Positions 9,547 to 18,669 of a DNA stretch of 64,000 bases are shown piece after piece. The DNA comes from an uncultured Campylobacter sp. (GTDB taxonomy: Bacteria > Campylobacterota > Campylobacteria > Campylobacterales > Campylobacteraceae): positions 1-64,000 of the forward strand of contig CAKVDW010000007.1 in NCBI GenBank assembly GCA_934728065.1, read 5' to 3'. Made by a program: the position numbers and the translations under genes. Numbering within the stretch: position 1 is the first letter of the stretch; every line of letters begins with the position of its first letter. A model generated the notes under the pieces. The model was not told the DNA's origin, searched no databases, and was given only the letters and a program-made list of their open reading frames with translations.

Positions 9547-11148
9547 TTATTGCATTTTTTGTTTAGCTTCTATGCCCATTATGCTTAAAGCTGTTTTTAT
9601 GCTTAAAGCCACTACGGCAAAGAGTTTGAGCAAGCTGTCTTCATTGCTACTGCCAACGACTTTGTTTTCGGCGTAAAATTTATGAAAAGCAGCGGCAAGG
9701 CTTTTAAGATAATCAGCGATTTTTTGCAAAGCCCGCTCCTCAAAGGCACTTTGCAAAATGGCGTGCAAATTTAAAGCCTCAAAGAGCAAATTTGCCCCAT
9801 CTTCGTTTAGGCTTTCAAAGCTAGCATTTAGCACGCTTTCAAAGCTCTTATTTGCCCTTGCAAAGACTTGATAAATGCGCGCGTGAGCGTAATTTACATA
9901 AAATACGGGGTTTGAGCTGTCTTGTTTTTTGAGCGTTTCTATGTCAAATTCAAGGTGAGTGTCGCATTTTTTGCTTAAAAATATGAAACGCAGGGCATCA
10001 GCTCCTATTTCATCTAAAATTTCGTCCATTAAGATGAAGTTGCCAGCGCGTTTGCTCATCTTGTAAAGCTTGCCATTTTGCAGCAGGCTCACCATTTGCG
10101 CTAGGATAATTTCAAGCCTTGCGCCATCAAAGCCCAAAAACTCCATAGCCGCCTTAACTCTTGCAATGTAGCCGTGATGGTCTGCGCCCCAAATGTTGAT
10201 ACATTTATCATAAGCGCGGCTTAATTTATCGGCGTGATACACGATATCAGCGGCAAGATATGAGCGTTCGTTCTTTTCATTTACTATGACGCGGTCCTTT
10301 TCATCGCCCTTTTGAGAGCTAGCCAGCCAGAGTTTGCCCTCCTTTTCATACACCGCGCCTTTTGCTTTAAGAGCGTTTATGGTTTCATCGAATTTTTCAT
10401 AATAACTCGTCTCGCTCACAAAGGCGTCAATTTGCACCCTTGCTTTGGCTAAATTTTGCTTGATTAAATCAAGCATTTTGTCCTTTGCCCAAAGTGCTAT
10501 TTTGTGGATATTTTCTTCATTAAAAAAGCTCTCACCTTCCTTTTTGCCAAGCTCATCATAAGCAAGATGAGCTAAATCCACTATATAAGCACCTTTGTAA
10601 AGCTCATCGGGTGGGGTTATGCTTTGATTTAAACAATGCTTTTTTACCGCTAAAAGCACGGATACCCCTAGTAGCCGTATTTGCTTGCCCGCATCGTTTA
10701 TGTAATACTCCGTGTCAAAGGCGTAGCCCAAGTGTCTTGCAAGGCGTGTGAGCGTGTCGCCAAAAATCGCTCCCCTTGCGTGTCCTATGTGAAGCGGTCC
10801 TGTGGGGTTTGCGCTCACAAATTCAAGCAAAAAACGCTCTTTTTTAGGCTCGCCGCGTGCAAATTCAAGCGGATTTTGCAAGGCTTTTGTGGCAAAGTCG
10901 TTCAAAAAAGCCTTTGAAAGCTTGAAATTTACATAGCCATTAACGCTTTGCACGCTTTCAAAGTGCGGATTGTCCTTGAATTTCTCCGCGATTTGCGTGG
11001 CAAGTTGCGCTGGGGCGCATTTTTGCTCTTTGGCAAGCGTAAAGGCTAGCGGGCTAGCAAAGTGGGCTAGCCTTTTGTCCTTTGGGCTTTCAAGCACGAA
11101 AGCACGCCCCAAAACCTTGTGAATTTCGCTGTAAATATGCTGTTTCAA
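9547..11148 (-). CDS. argS: Arginyl-tRNA synthetase
   Basis: Class I synthetase charging tRNA-Arg, 533 residues. N-terminal additive domain, then the HIGH signature in ANPTGPLHIGHARG, the KMSKR loop as KMSKRAGNF, and a helical C-terminal anticodon-binding domain ending in SIMGIEAKQKM. Follows tatA with a 6-bp gap, the same order as in C. jejuni and H. pylori, so it lies in the fliR-side operon. Confidence 0.97.
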   Translation of the reverse strand: MKQHIYSEIHKVLGRAFVLESPKDKRLAHFASPLAFTLAKEQKCAPAQLATQIAEKFKDNPHFESVQSVNGYVNFKLSKAFLNDFATKALQNPLEFARGEPKKERFLLEFVSANPTGPLHIGHARGAIFGDTLTRLARHLGYAFDTEYYINDAGKQIRLLGVSVLLAVKKHCLNQSITPPDELYKGAYIVDLAHLAYDELGKKEGESFFNEENIHKIALWAKDKMLDLIKQNLAKARVQIDAFVSETSYYEKFDETINALKAKGAVYEKEGKLWLASSQKGDEKDRVIVNEKNERSYLAADIVYHADKLSRAYDKCINIWGADHHGYIARVKAAMEFLGFDGARLEIILAQMVSLLQNGKLYKMSKRAGNFILMDEILDEIGADALRFIFLSKKCDTHLEFDIETLKKQDSSNPVFYVNYAHARIYQVFARANKSFESVLNASFESLNEDGANLLFEALNLHAILQSAFEERALQKIADYLKSLAAAFHKFYAENKVVGSSNEDSLLKLFAVVALSIKTALSIMGIEAKQKMQ

Positions 11149-11154
11149 GGTTTT

Positions 11155-11397
11155 TTAGGCTTTCTTTTCTTCAGTTTTTACTTCGCCTTCAGCCTTGTAG
11201 GCTTTGTTTTCAGGTTTTTCCTCAAGCTTGCTAGTCTCTTTGATGTCGCTTTCATCGGAACTCATCTCGCTTTTAAAGGTCTTAATGCCTCTGCCCAAGC
11301 CCTTTGCAAGCTCGGGGATTTTTTTAGCCCCAAAAAGCAAAACGATGATTAAAAGTATAATCAGCCATTGTCCCGGTCCTATTGAACTAAAACCCAT
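11155..11397 (-). CDS. tatA: Twin-arginine translocase subunit TatA
   Basis: Small membrane protein, 80 residues, forming the Tat protein-export pore. Short N-terminal transmembrane helix (about 9-26), the FG hinge ([16 protein letters not shown]), an amphipathic helix and a charged Lys/Glu-rich tail. It lies 1 nt after gmk. The Rieske protein encoded in this window carries a twin-arginine signal and is a likely substrate. Confidence 0.95.
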   Translation of the reverse strand: MGFSSIGPGQWLIILLIIVLLFGAKKIPELAKGLGRGIKTFKSEMSSDESDIKETSKLEEKPENKAYKAEGEVKTEEKKA

Positions 11398-11398
11398 A

Positions 11399-12010
11399 TT
11401 ATTCTCCTTTTGTCCAAATTCTTAAAATCTCATCGACATTATAGCGAGAAATTTTTAATTTTTGTGCTATGAAAATGCTTTTTAATTGCTCATAAGCCTT
11501 TTCTAAATCATCATTGATGATGAGATAGTCATATTCTTTAACCTTTTTCATCTCCTCTTTGGCATTAAAAAGTCTTTTTCGTATGTCATTGCTATCAGCT
11601 CTTTGATAAAGGCGTCTTTCAAGCTCTTTGGCGTTTTTGCTGGTGATAAAAATGCTCACCAAAGCTCCTTTTAGTTTGGGGCGAACTGATTGAAAACCTT
11701 GCACATCTATATCAAAAATGACTATTTTTCCTATATTTAAAGCTTGTTCTGTTTCTTTTAATCTCGTGCCATAATGATGACTATGCACAAGGGCGCATTC
11801 TAAAAATTCGCCTTTTTTTACGCCGTTTTCAAATTCCTCTTCAGTGATAAAGTGATAATTTACCCCATCTTTTTCGCCCACTCGTGGGGCGCGTGTGGTG
11901 CAAGATACTGAAAAATAAAGCTCGTTTTTAAACTCATCTGTAAGTTTTTTTAAAAGGGTTGATTTGCCCGCTCCACTTGGTCCTGAAATGAGTAGTGCAA
12001 AGCCTTTCAC
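11399..12010 (-). CDS. gmk: Guanylate kinase
   Basis: Phosphorylates GMP to GDP, 203 residues. P-loop [10 protein letters not shown] near the N-terminus (9-18), GMP-binding block [21 protein letters not shown], and the lid with [16 protein letters not shown]. The start overlaps the stop of the upstream acidic-protein gene by 4 nt, so the pair is translationally coupled, as in H. pylori and C. jejuni. Confidence 0.96.
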   Translation of the reverse strand: MKGFALLISGPSGAGKSTLLKKLTDEFKNELYFSVSCTTRAPRVGEKDGVNYHFITEEEFENGVKKGEFLECALVHSHHYGTRLKETEQALNIGKIVIFDIDVQGFQSVRPKLKGALVSIFITSKNAKELERRLYQRADSNDIRKRLFNAKEEMKKVKEYDYLIINDDLEKAYEQLKSIFIAQKLKISRYNVDEILRIWTKGE

Positions 12011-13758
12011 GCCTTATCCTCGTCAAATTTTATATTTATGTCAATGTGCATATTCATACCCTTTAAGGCGGCTTTTAGGGCATCGTCTTTGATACTTGAA
12101 GTGATAGCTCCAGCTATGCCCTTGCTTAACTCCTCTATAATTTCCTCGTCCTCAACAGCTTGCGTGGCTTGAGAAACTTGCTCTTTTACAGGCTCTTGCT
12201 CTGGGATTTGCTTTTGAGTTTCGGCAACAGTAGGCTCTTCGCCAAGTGCGACCTGAATTTCTCTTTCACTTAAATCTTTAATTTCTTCCTCAAAGCTCAT
12301 TTCCTCGCCACTTATCCTTTGCATTATGGGAGCTTTATCCATTTCATTCAAGGCAGCAAGTTCGTTTTTGATTTTATCGTGTGCGCTGATATTTTCATCT
12401 TTTATATCCTCAAAAACAATAGGCTCAACCTTTTCCTCGCTACTTTTTTGCTTTTCATCTCCTATAAATTTCGCATCATCTGGCAAATCATCAAAGTTCA
12501 TCTGCTCTTTTTCCTCAACGCTAAAGGCTTGATTTGTAGGCACTTCTTCGATTTTCATCTGCTCTTTTTGCTCACTTGGCTCTTCATCGATAAGTTCTTT
12601 TATCTCATCTTTAAATTCCTCTTGGCTTTCTTCTTGGGTTTCAGGCTCGACAAGTTCATCTTTTAAAGCCTGTAAAGCAGCTTCACTTTCGTCATCTTTT
12701 GGCTCTTCAAGCTCTATTGTAGCTTGTTCTTTTTGCTCATTTGGCTCTTCGTCAATAAGTTCTTTTATCTCATCTTCAATTTCTTGTGTTGGCTTTGATT
12801 CTTGAGAAACTTCCTCGCTCATTTGGTTTTCAAGTTCTTGGGAAAGTTCTTGTTCTGCTTGTTCGTCTAATTTGCTTTCAGGCTCTTTTATTTCTTGTTC
12901 TGCTTTGTTTGTTTCAAGCTCTTCTAAATTTAAATCCTCCTCTTTGAGCTCTTCTAATGCTTTTTCATCTTGTGGGGTTTCTTGGTTGTTTGATTTGGTT
13001 TGTAAAGCTTCTTCATTTTGAGTTGTTTGCACTTCTTGTGTAGCGGTTTGAGCTGTGTTTTCCTCAACTTGTGGCTCTTCATCAGGCAAATCTAAAGAAT
13101 CCAAACTCAACTCATCAGCAACATTTTCTTGCTTTGATAAATCATTTTCATCAGTAGCTTTAACAACATCTTGTAAAAATTCTTTATTTGGCTCTTGGAC
13201 TTCTAGTTTTTCCTCTGCCTTTGGCTCATTAGCTATCTCGTCCATTTTAAAGGCTTTGTCTAAATCAGACTCCTCAAAGCCTTCTTTTTCGCCTTTTGGT
13301 TGTTCTTGCACCTTTGGTTTTTCCTCTTGGGCTTTGGGCTCATCGGCTGGTTCTTGTGTCTGGCTTTCAAGCTTTAAAGAATCTGCGCTAAAATCAGCCG
13401 TATCCTCAGGCGCTATTTCAGTCAAACTTTCTTGTTCGCCTGTTTCCTCTTGTGAAACAGGCGGTTGCTCATCTTTGATGAGGGTGATTAGGTCAGTAGG
13501 CAAGAAAGGTTTGTGTAAAATTTGTATATCATCTTGTATATTGCTGTCTTTAGAACTTAAGCAAATAAGCTTTTTGCACCTATTTTCTAAATTTTTTAAA
13601 TCAGCCTTGATTTCATTGTCTATGATGATGATTTCATAATACTCAGTCATCTTTTTGTTGTAGCTGTGCTCTTCCTCAAACTCATAATCAAGCTTTTCAG
13701 CACTAAGCCGAACGAGCTTTGAGATAACGGGGTTTTTATTCAAAAGTAAAATTTTCAT
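12007..13758 (-). CDS. Highly acidic, Glu-rich protein with receiver-like N-terminus
   Basis: Orthologue by position of the C. jejuni 'highly acidic protein' and H. pylori 'poly E-rich protein', both next to gmk. About residues 1-95 resemble a response-regulator receiver fold (MKILLLNKNPVISKL, IIIIDNE, HKPFLPTDLI) but without an obvious phospho-acceptor layout. The middle (about 100-500) is Glu/Gln/Pro-rich, likely disordered, with near-identical copies of DEIKELIDEEP-EQKEQ. A short C-terminal folded segment ends [14 protein letters not shown]. Two ATGs are adjacent; the second (13758) has better spacing from AAGGAA. Function unknown; synteny with fliR and tatA only hints at envelope or flagellar work. 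Confidence 0.82.
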   Translation of the reverse strand: MKILLLNKNPVISKLVRLSAEKLDYEFEEEHSYNKKMTEYYEIIIIDNEIKADLKNLENRCKKLICLSSKDSNIQDDIQILHKPFLPTDLITLIKDEQPPVSQEETGEQESLTEIAPEDTADFSADSLKLESQTQEPADEPKAQEEKPKVQEQPKGEKEGFEESDLDKAFKMDEIANEPKAEEKLEVQEPNKEFLQDVVKATDENDLSKQENVADELSLDSLDLPDEEPQVEENTAQTATQEVQTTQNEEALQTKSNNQETPQDEKALEELKEEDLNLEELETNKAEQEIKEPESKLDEQAEQELSQELENQMSEEVSQESKPTQEIEDEIKELIDEEPNEQKEQATIELEEPKDDESEAALQALKDELVEPETQEESQEEFKDEIKELIDEEPSEQKEQMKIEEVPTNQAFSVEEKEQMNFDDLPDDAKFIGDEKQKSSEEKVEPIVFEDIKDENISAHDKIKNELAALNEMDKAPIMQRISGEEMSFEEEIKDLSEREIQVALGEEPTVAETQKQIPEQEPVKEQVSQATQAVEDEEIIEELSKGIAGAITSSIKDDALKAALKGMNMHIDINIKFDEDKA

Positions 13759-13814
13759 CATCTTTCCTTAAAAACAAATATTGTTATTTTAAGCTATTTT
13801 TAATTATAAAATGC

Positions 13815-14582
13815 TTAGATAAAAAATAAAGTTTGCATATTTGAAAAAACTTTTAACATAAGTTCTTTAAAATACTCCATCATTATCACTAAAGTAACAA
13901 TCAAAACAACAAAGGCTAAGGCTATTTTCATAGGATAACCCACGACCAAAAGGTTAAATTGTGGCATAGTCTTCATCAAAAGTCCAAAAATCAAATCCGC
14001 GAGCAAATTTATGGCTAAAATGGGAAAAGCCATAGTAAAACCGATGATAAAGACATTGAACATAGCCGTGTTAAGATAGTTTAGCAAATTTTCTTGCAAA
14101 TAAAACTCGCCCAAAGTGATATAGCTCAAAGAATTGCTTAAAAAAAGTAAGCTCAAATGGTGTCCGTCAAAGGCTAAAAAAACAAGCAAAGCAAGCAGAC
14201 CTAAAATTTGAGAAGTAATCGGCACACTCCCGCCCGTGCTAGGGTCCATAACGCTAGCCATAGTAAAACCCATAGTAAAAGCCATTTGTTCCCCAGCAAA
14301 CTGCACTATGGCAAAAACAAGCATTAAAAGAAGTCCAGCTATCATTCCAAAAATAGCCTCGCTTATGAGTTGCAAAACAAAGAAAGTGTTGTATTGTGGT
14401 GTTTCAAGCTTGGCTAAAGGAAAAAGAAACATTGTTAAAAATAAGGCTAGGGTTGCTTTGATGACATTTGGGATATTTATATGAGAAAAAAAGGGAAAGA
14501 AAACAAAAATTCCAGCCACCCTTGCAAAAAGCAACATAAACTTAGCAACATTGCCATCGCCTAGATAATTAACAAATTCCAA
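13815..14582 (-). CDS. fliR: Flagellar export apparatus protein FliR
   Basis: Integral membrane component of the flagellar Type III export gate, working with FliP and FliQ. About six hydrophobic segments are visible, with the FMLLFARVAGIFVFFPFF start typical of FliR. I choose TTG at 14582 (protein LEFVNYLG..., 255 residues, the usual FliR length) because AAGGGGGC lies just upstream; a longer frame to 14705 adds about 41 basic, non-conserved residues. The 180-bp region upstream (14583-14766) is AT-rich and contains a TAAAAT element that could be its promoter. Confidence 0.92.
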   Translation of the reverse strand: MEFVNYLGDGNVAKFMLLFARVAGIFVFFPFFSHINIPNVIKATLALFLTMFLFPLAKLETPQYNTFFVLQLISEAIFGMIAGLLLMLVFAIVQFAGEQMAFTMGFTMASVMDPSTGGSVPITSQILGLLALLVFLAFDGHHLSLLFLSNSLSYITLGEFYLQENLLNYLNTAMFNVFIIGFTMAFPILAINLLADLIFGLLMKTMPQFNLLVVGYPMKIALAFVVLIVTLVIMMEYFKELMLKVFSNMQTLFFI

Positions 14583-14766
14583 CTTGCCCCCTTTCTTTAG
14601 CATTTGTGCTGATTTAACCTTTAAATTCTTAATTTTAGCGTAAATTTTAAGATAAATTTGTGAATTTTTTATAAATTTAAGGCTCAAAAAATTTAAAATT
14701 CGCACAAAATTTAAGGATTAACAAAAGTTTGTGATAAAAATGCTTAATAAATATTGTAAGCTAAAT

Positions 14767-15408
14767 TTAGCTCAAATTCAGCCCATTTTGCGTGATTTTA
14801 TATACTCTATCGCACATGCGTGCAAGCGTGTTGTCGTGCGTTACAAAAAGTAGCGCGGCATCATTTTGCTTTGCATAATCTCGCAAAATAGTAATGACAT
14901 TTTTGGCGTTGTCAAAGTCCAAATTTCCTGTGGCTTCATCGGCAAAAATAACCTTTGGTTTTTTGCAAAGCACGCGCGCGATGCTCACTCTTTGTTGCTG
15001 TCCCCCACTTAACTTGCCTATCTTTTGTCCCAAAAGCTCATAAATTCCAAGCTTTTGGAGCAAATTTTCATCGATTTTTTGCCCTGATAAAACAGTGGCA
15101 AGTTCTATATTTTCAAGTGCTGAAAAGCCCTTAAATAAATAGTGCATTTGAAAGATAATGCCAAAAAAATACCGCCTTATACGCAAACGCTCATTCTCGC
15201 TTAACTCATACAAATCATAATGTTGAAAAAAAATTTTGCCAACTTTTGGTTTTAAGAGGCTTGAGAATATATGTAAAAGCGTGGATTTACCGCAACCACT
15301 ACTGCCTTGAATGGCAACGCACTCCCTTTCATTTAAAGTAAAATTTAAATTTTCAAAGAGCGGATAATCAAAACTGTGGCTTAAATTCTCCGCTCTTAAA
15401 ATCGCCAT
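14767..15408 (-). CDS. ABC transporter ATPase, LolD/FtsE type
   Basis: ATP-binding subunit, 213 residues. Walker A GSSGCGKST (about 35-43), Q-loop FGIIFQMHYLF, signature LSGGQQQRVSIARVL, Walker B VIFADEATGNLD and an H-loop VTHD. The ADEATGNLD form is typical of the LolD/FtsE/MacB group that moves lipoproteins or acts on the cell envelope. No permease gene is adjacent. It sits 1 nt after tsf, as in C. jejuni, so it is likely part of the rpsB-tsf transcript. Confidence 0.9.
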   Translation of the reverse strand: MAILRAENLSHSFDYPLFENLNFTLNERECVAIQGSSGCGKSTLLHIFSSLLKPKVGKIFFQHYDLYELSENERLRIRRYFFGIIFQMHYLFKGFSALENIELATVLSGQKIDENLLQKLGIYELLGQKIGKLSGGQQQRVSIARVLCKKPKVIFADEATGNLDFDNAKNVITILRDYAKQNDAALLFVTHDNTLARMCDRVYKITQNGLNLS

Positions 15409-15409
15409 T

Positions 15410-16486
15410 TTAGCTCATTTGCGCAGCAACTTCAGCAGCAAAATCTTCGTTTTTCTTTTCAAGTCCTTCGCCAACTTCAAAGCGAACAAACTCGACTATT
15501 TCAAAGCTACCGCCAAAGTCTTTTTGCTTTTCAGTAATGACTTGTTCTATGGTTTTTTTATCATCCATTACAAAAAACTGCCCCAAAAGCGTAAGTTTGC
15601 TGTCAAGCTGTGAATTTTCAGTGATGAAAGAGTTGATTTTGCCCGGAATTATCTTGTCCCAAATTTGTTCTGGCTTGTTTTGCGCTTTAAGTTCAGCCTT
15701 AATTTCATCTTCAGCAGCCTTTAAAACAGCATCTGTAAGCTGTTTGCGGCTAGCAAATTTTGGAATTTTATGTTCTGGCTTGTTTGGGTCTTTGAGGCGT
15801 CTGCGTTCTTCATTATCCTTTTCAAGCTCGGCGACAAGGGCTTTGTATTCATTTTTAATAAACTCATCATCTAAATCTTTATAAGACAAAAAGCTAGGCT
15901 TCATCGCCGCTATGTGCATACAAAGCTGTTTTAAGAAATTTAAGCTTTTTTGGGCGATTTGCTCATTTTGAGCAGTAGCCGCGATGATAACGCCCACACG
16001 CCCATTTGTGTGGATATAGCCATTAACTATGCCATTATCTCCAGCTTTTAAGGTGGCAAATCTTCGCACAACTAAGTTTTCACCGATGGTAGCAATTTGA
16101 GAGTTAAGGTATTCCTCGAAATTTACCCCATTAATAACACTTGAGCGAAGTTCCTCTACTGTTGTAAATTTCTTGCTTTGAATGTGAGCTGTGGTATCCT
16201 CAGCAAGAGCGATAAACTGTTCGTTTTTAGCAACAAAGTCCGTTTCTGAATTTATCTCGCTTAAGGTAGCTATTTTGTTGTTTTCATCAAGCTTAACACT
16301 TACTAAACCTTCAGCTGCCAAGCGGTCAGCCTTTTTAGCTGCCTTTCCAAGCCCTTTTTCACGCAAATACTGCACAGCTTTTTCAAAGTCGCCAGCACAC
16401 TCAGTGAGGGCATTTTTACAGTCAAGCATTCCAGCGCCTGTATTTTCACGCAGCTCTTTTACCATTTGTGCGGTGATTTCAGCCAT
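15410..16486 (-). CDS. tsf: Translation elongation factor Ts
   Basis: Nucleotide exchange factor for EF-Tu, 358 residues. N-terminal UBA-like domain [20 protein letters not shown], the conserved [12 protein letters not shown] motif, and two core repeats; long for the family because of the insertion typical of epsilonproteobacteria. I start at ATG 16486; the open frame continues upstream to 16504 but those residues precede the conserved start. It overlaps the rpsB stop by 8 bp. Confidence 0.97.
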   Translation of the reverse strand: MAEITAQMVKELRENTGAGMLDCKNALTECAGDFEKAVQYLREKGLGKAAKKADRLAAEGLVSVKLDENNKIATLSEINSETDFVAKNEQFIALAEDTTAHIQSKKFTTVEELRSSVINGVNFEEYLNSQIATIGENLVVRRFATLKAGDNGIVNGYIHTNGRVGVIIAATAQNEQIAQKSLNFLKQLCMHIAAMKPSFLSYKDLDDEFIKNEYKALVAELEKDNEERRRLKDPNKPEHKIPKFASRKQLTDAVLKAAEDEIKAELKAQNKPEQIWDKIIPGKINSFITENSQLDSKLTLLGQFFVMDDKKTIEQVITEKQKDFGGSFEIVEFVRFEVGEGLEKKNEDFAAEVAAQMS

Positions 16487-17300
16487 TGTCTTTTTCCTCT
16501 TCAAGATATTCGTTAAATTCTTCGCTCATCGCTTCTTCTAAAATGTCTTGTCTTTCTTCTTCGCTAACAACTATTTCTTCTTGTGTTTTAACGCCACCTT
16601 CTGACAAGTCCGCATCTTGCTCGCGCAAATTCTTACCCTCATTTATAGCCTCTGCCATTTCTTGGCAAAAAAGCTGCACGGAGCGAATGGCATCGTCATT
16701 TCCAGGAATTGGGTAAGTAACTAAATCAGGGTCGCAGTTCGTATCAAGCGGTGCAACAACAGGAATTTTAAGCTTATTTGCCTCGCCAACAGCTATCCTC
16801 TCTCTTACTGTATCAATGACAAAAATCATATCAGGCTGAGTTTTTAGGTAGCGCACGCCGCCTAAATAATCAAGCAATTTTTCCTTTTTGCGAGTAAGCA
16901 TTAGGGCTTCTTTTTTGGTTAAAAGCTTGATAGAGCCGTCTTCTTCCATTTTTTCGATGATTTCAAGCTTGCGCACGGATTGTTTAATCGTGCCAAAATT
17001 CGTCATCATACCGCCAAGCCAGCGGTGGCTCACATAAGGCATACCGCATTTTTCCGCATACTCTTTGATGGCAGCACTTGCTTGCTTTTTTGTGCCGACA
17101 AAGAGTATCGTTTTGCCCTCAGCAGCAGCATCTCGCACTATGTTGTAAGTGTAGCGAAAGTAGCGCAAAGTCTTTTGCAAGTCGATGACATAAATGCCTT
17201 TTCGTTCGCCAAAGATAAATTTTTTCATCTTTGGATTCCAGCGTCTGGTTTGATGCCCAAAATGCACGCCGCATTCGAGCAAATCTCTCATTGTTACCAT
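16479..17300 (-). CDS. rpsB: 30S ribosomal protein S2
   Basis: Ribosomal small-subunit protein, 273 residues, beginning [20 protein letters not shown] and containing [10 protein letters not shown] and WLGGMMTNF. The C-terminal 40 residues form an acidic extension. ATG 17300 has AAGGAG upstream. First gene of the rpsB-tsf-ABC operon; a 146-nt leader separates it from the predicted promoter, long enough for S2 autoregulation. Confidence 0.98.
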   Translation of the reverse strand: MVTMRDLLECGVHFGHQTRRWNPKMKKFIFGERKGIYVIDLQKTLRYFRYTYNIVRDAAAEGKTILFVGTKKQASAAIKEYAEKCGMPYVSHRWLGGMMTNFGTIKQSVRKLEIIEKMEEDGSIKLLTKKEALMLTRKKEKLLDYLGGVRYLKTQPDMIFVIDTVRERIAVGEANKLKIPVVAPLDTNCDPDLVTYPIPGNDDAIRSVQLFCQEMAEAINEGKNLREQDADLSEGGVKTQEEIVVSEEERQDILEEAMSEEFNEYLEEEKDNG

Positions 17301-17445
17301 TTTTTCTCCTTGTGGTTTAGCTTTTTCCTCCGCACTCGTTGTTTAAGCAAGCTAAAAGGACTAGTGCGTGTGAAATTCACTCAAAACACGCTAAATTCAC
17401 GCTTTACAGCGACAAATTTGACAAACTTTGAGTTTTAAAGATGAG

Positions 17446-17454
17446 ATTATAGCA
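17446..17454 (-). promoter_or_regulatory. Extended -10 promoter of rpsB
   Basis: The minus strand reads TGCTATAAT, an extended -10 box (TGn plus TATAAT), preceded by a T-rich stretch typical of Campylobacter sigma-70 promoters. It leaves a leader of about 140 nt before rpsB. Confidence 0.72.
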
Positions 17455-17594
17455 AATTTAAACTTGATTTTAGATTAAATTTTCTTGTTTCTTTATTGTC
17501 GTCTGTTTTGTTTGCGCTTATTGGGCGAAAATTATTATTTTTGATGAATTTTTATGCTTAAAAAACACAAATTTTCGCTAAAAAAGATAAATCA

Positions 17595-17858
17595 TTATGA
17601 CAAATCATCTTTTAAATTTTTTGTATAATTGCAATGCGGATAAGCATTACAAGCAATGAATTTTCCGTATTTGCCATTTTTAACACGCAAAAAATCCCCG
17701 CAATCAGGGCAACTTAAATTCCACTTCACTTGCTCAATGTCAAAAACCGCATAATCACAATAATGCACTTGTGATAAATTCATCACCTTTAAATTTAAGC
17801 GATAAAAAACAGCGATAGTGTCATCGTCAACTCCAAAATTTTTATGACTTTGCCCCAA
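17595..17858 (-). pseudogene. Relic ORF with topoisomerase-type C4 zinc finger
   Basis: 87 codons readable from a TTG. The C-terminal half is a clear topoisomerase-type zinc finger: CPDC, a KNGKYGKFIACNAYPHC block and a CNY ending. The first half is not recognised. An ATG just upstream (MILLGAKS) is in another frame and stops at once, consistent with a frameshifted end of a larger lost protein, perhaps a nuclease carrying this finger. It could still be a small intact gene; no ribosome-binding site is obvious. Confidence 0.45.
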
Positions 17859-18111
17859 GCAAAATCATAAAAACCCCACTACCACAACTTGGATTTTATC
17901 TTTATGATTTGATTTGTTGGCTGGTGTGCACTTTGAGTGGGATTTTGTGGATTGTTGTGTTATAAATTTGTTGTTAGGTTTTGTGCTTGTAAATCGCGTG
18001 CACTGTTTGTGTTATCTAGATGATTGTCAAAAACACCAAGCCTACGCCAATTTTGCTTTGTTGCAGGGGAAATGAGTAAATCTAATTGAGTATGTGAAGT
18101 TTGAATAGAAA
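17859..18111 (-). other. Gene-free stretch with possible coding relic
   Basis: No convincing intact gene. On the minus strand a frame running from inside the PIN-like gene to 17960 reads SIQTSHTQLDLLISPATKQN and then WRRLGVF, which looks protein-like rather than random and resembles the start of some N6-DNA-methylase proteins. It has no plausible start of its own. Together with the zinc-finger relic it suggests a decayed gene here. Confidence 0.3.
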
Positions 18112-18669
18112 TCATAGCGAACTTATATTTTCCATTGTCGACTTGATAGCGAAATTTATATCTAATCTTGTTTGCAGCAATGTTGATATAGATGCGCACT
18201 TAATCCCTTGCATTTCACAAATAGCAGATATTTTCTTAAAAAGTTTGTTGTCGTTGTTTATTGGTGTTTCTTCTGTGATGATGGTGTAATGATTTTCCAT
18301 AGCGCAATGGATAAGGTTAAAATCTGCACCGTTAATAAAATCACGCTTTTGTGATTCGTATTCCTCATTTGTAAGTCTATTTATTTGAGATTGAGAAACT
18401 ATGAAATTATTGTCAATAAGTCTATGAACCTTATCTGTTACAATTTTATTAAAGTTGATAGATTGTATATTTTTAAGTTGTGGCAATTCGTTAAATATCA
18501 AGCCACTTGAAACTTGCTCACACTCATATTTGACTTGCTTGAGTATTAGAAATTCTTTGGATTCAAAACCTTTGTATATAAATTTTTTTAATTTATCGTC
18601 TGAATCAAAAGGCAGATAATACCTTACAAGCGCAATGAAAGAGCAGGTATCAAAGAGATATTTAGCCAT
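18112..18669 (-). CDS. PIN-like (DUF4411) protein, putative toxin ribonuclease
   Basis: 185 residues with a PIN-fold start MAKYLFDTCSFIALVR (D7 as likely metal ligand), a middle E-C-E-Q segment, NGADFNLIHCAM and IITEETP near the C-terminus, matching the DUF4411 PIN-like group. It overlaps the end of the ImmA/IrrE-type gene by 8 bp, the typical pairing for these two families on mobile DNA. Inferred role: toxin-like RNase held by its partner. RNA cleavage is family-level inference. Confidence 0.75.
   Translation of the reverse strand: MAKYLFDTCSFIALVRYYLPFDSDDKLKKFIYKGFESKEFLILKQVKYECEQVSSGLIFNELPQLKNIQSINFNKIVTDKVHRLIDNNFIVSQSQINRLTNEEYESQKRDFINGADFNLIHCAMENHYTIITEETPINNDNKLFKKISAICEMQGIKCASISTLLQTRLDINFAIKSTMENISSL

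Noticed and set aside
12319..13639. Plus-strand frames opposite the acidic protein (Ser/Phe-rich)
   Set aside because: Glu codons read backwards give Ser/Phe/Leu; composition explains the length.
14583..14705. 41-residue N-terminal extension of FliR
   Set aside because: TTG 14582 has a strong ribosome-binding site and gives the usual family length.
17301..17445. Known riboswitch or tRNA in the rpsB leader
   Set aside because: No cloverleaf or recognisable aptamer; only a possible S2 autoregulatory leader.
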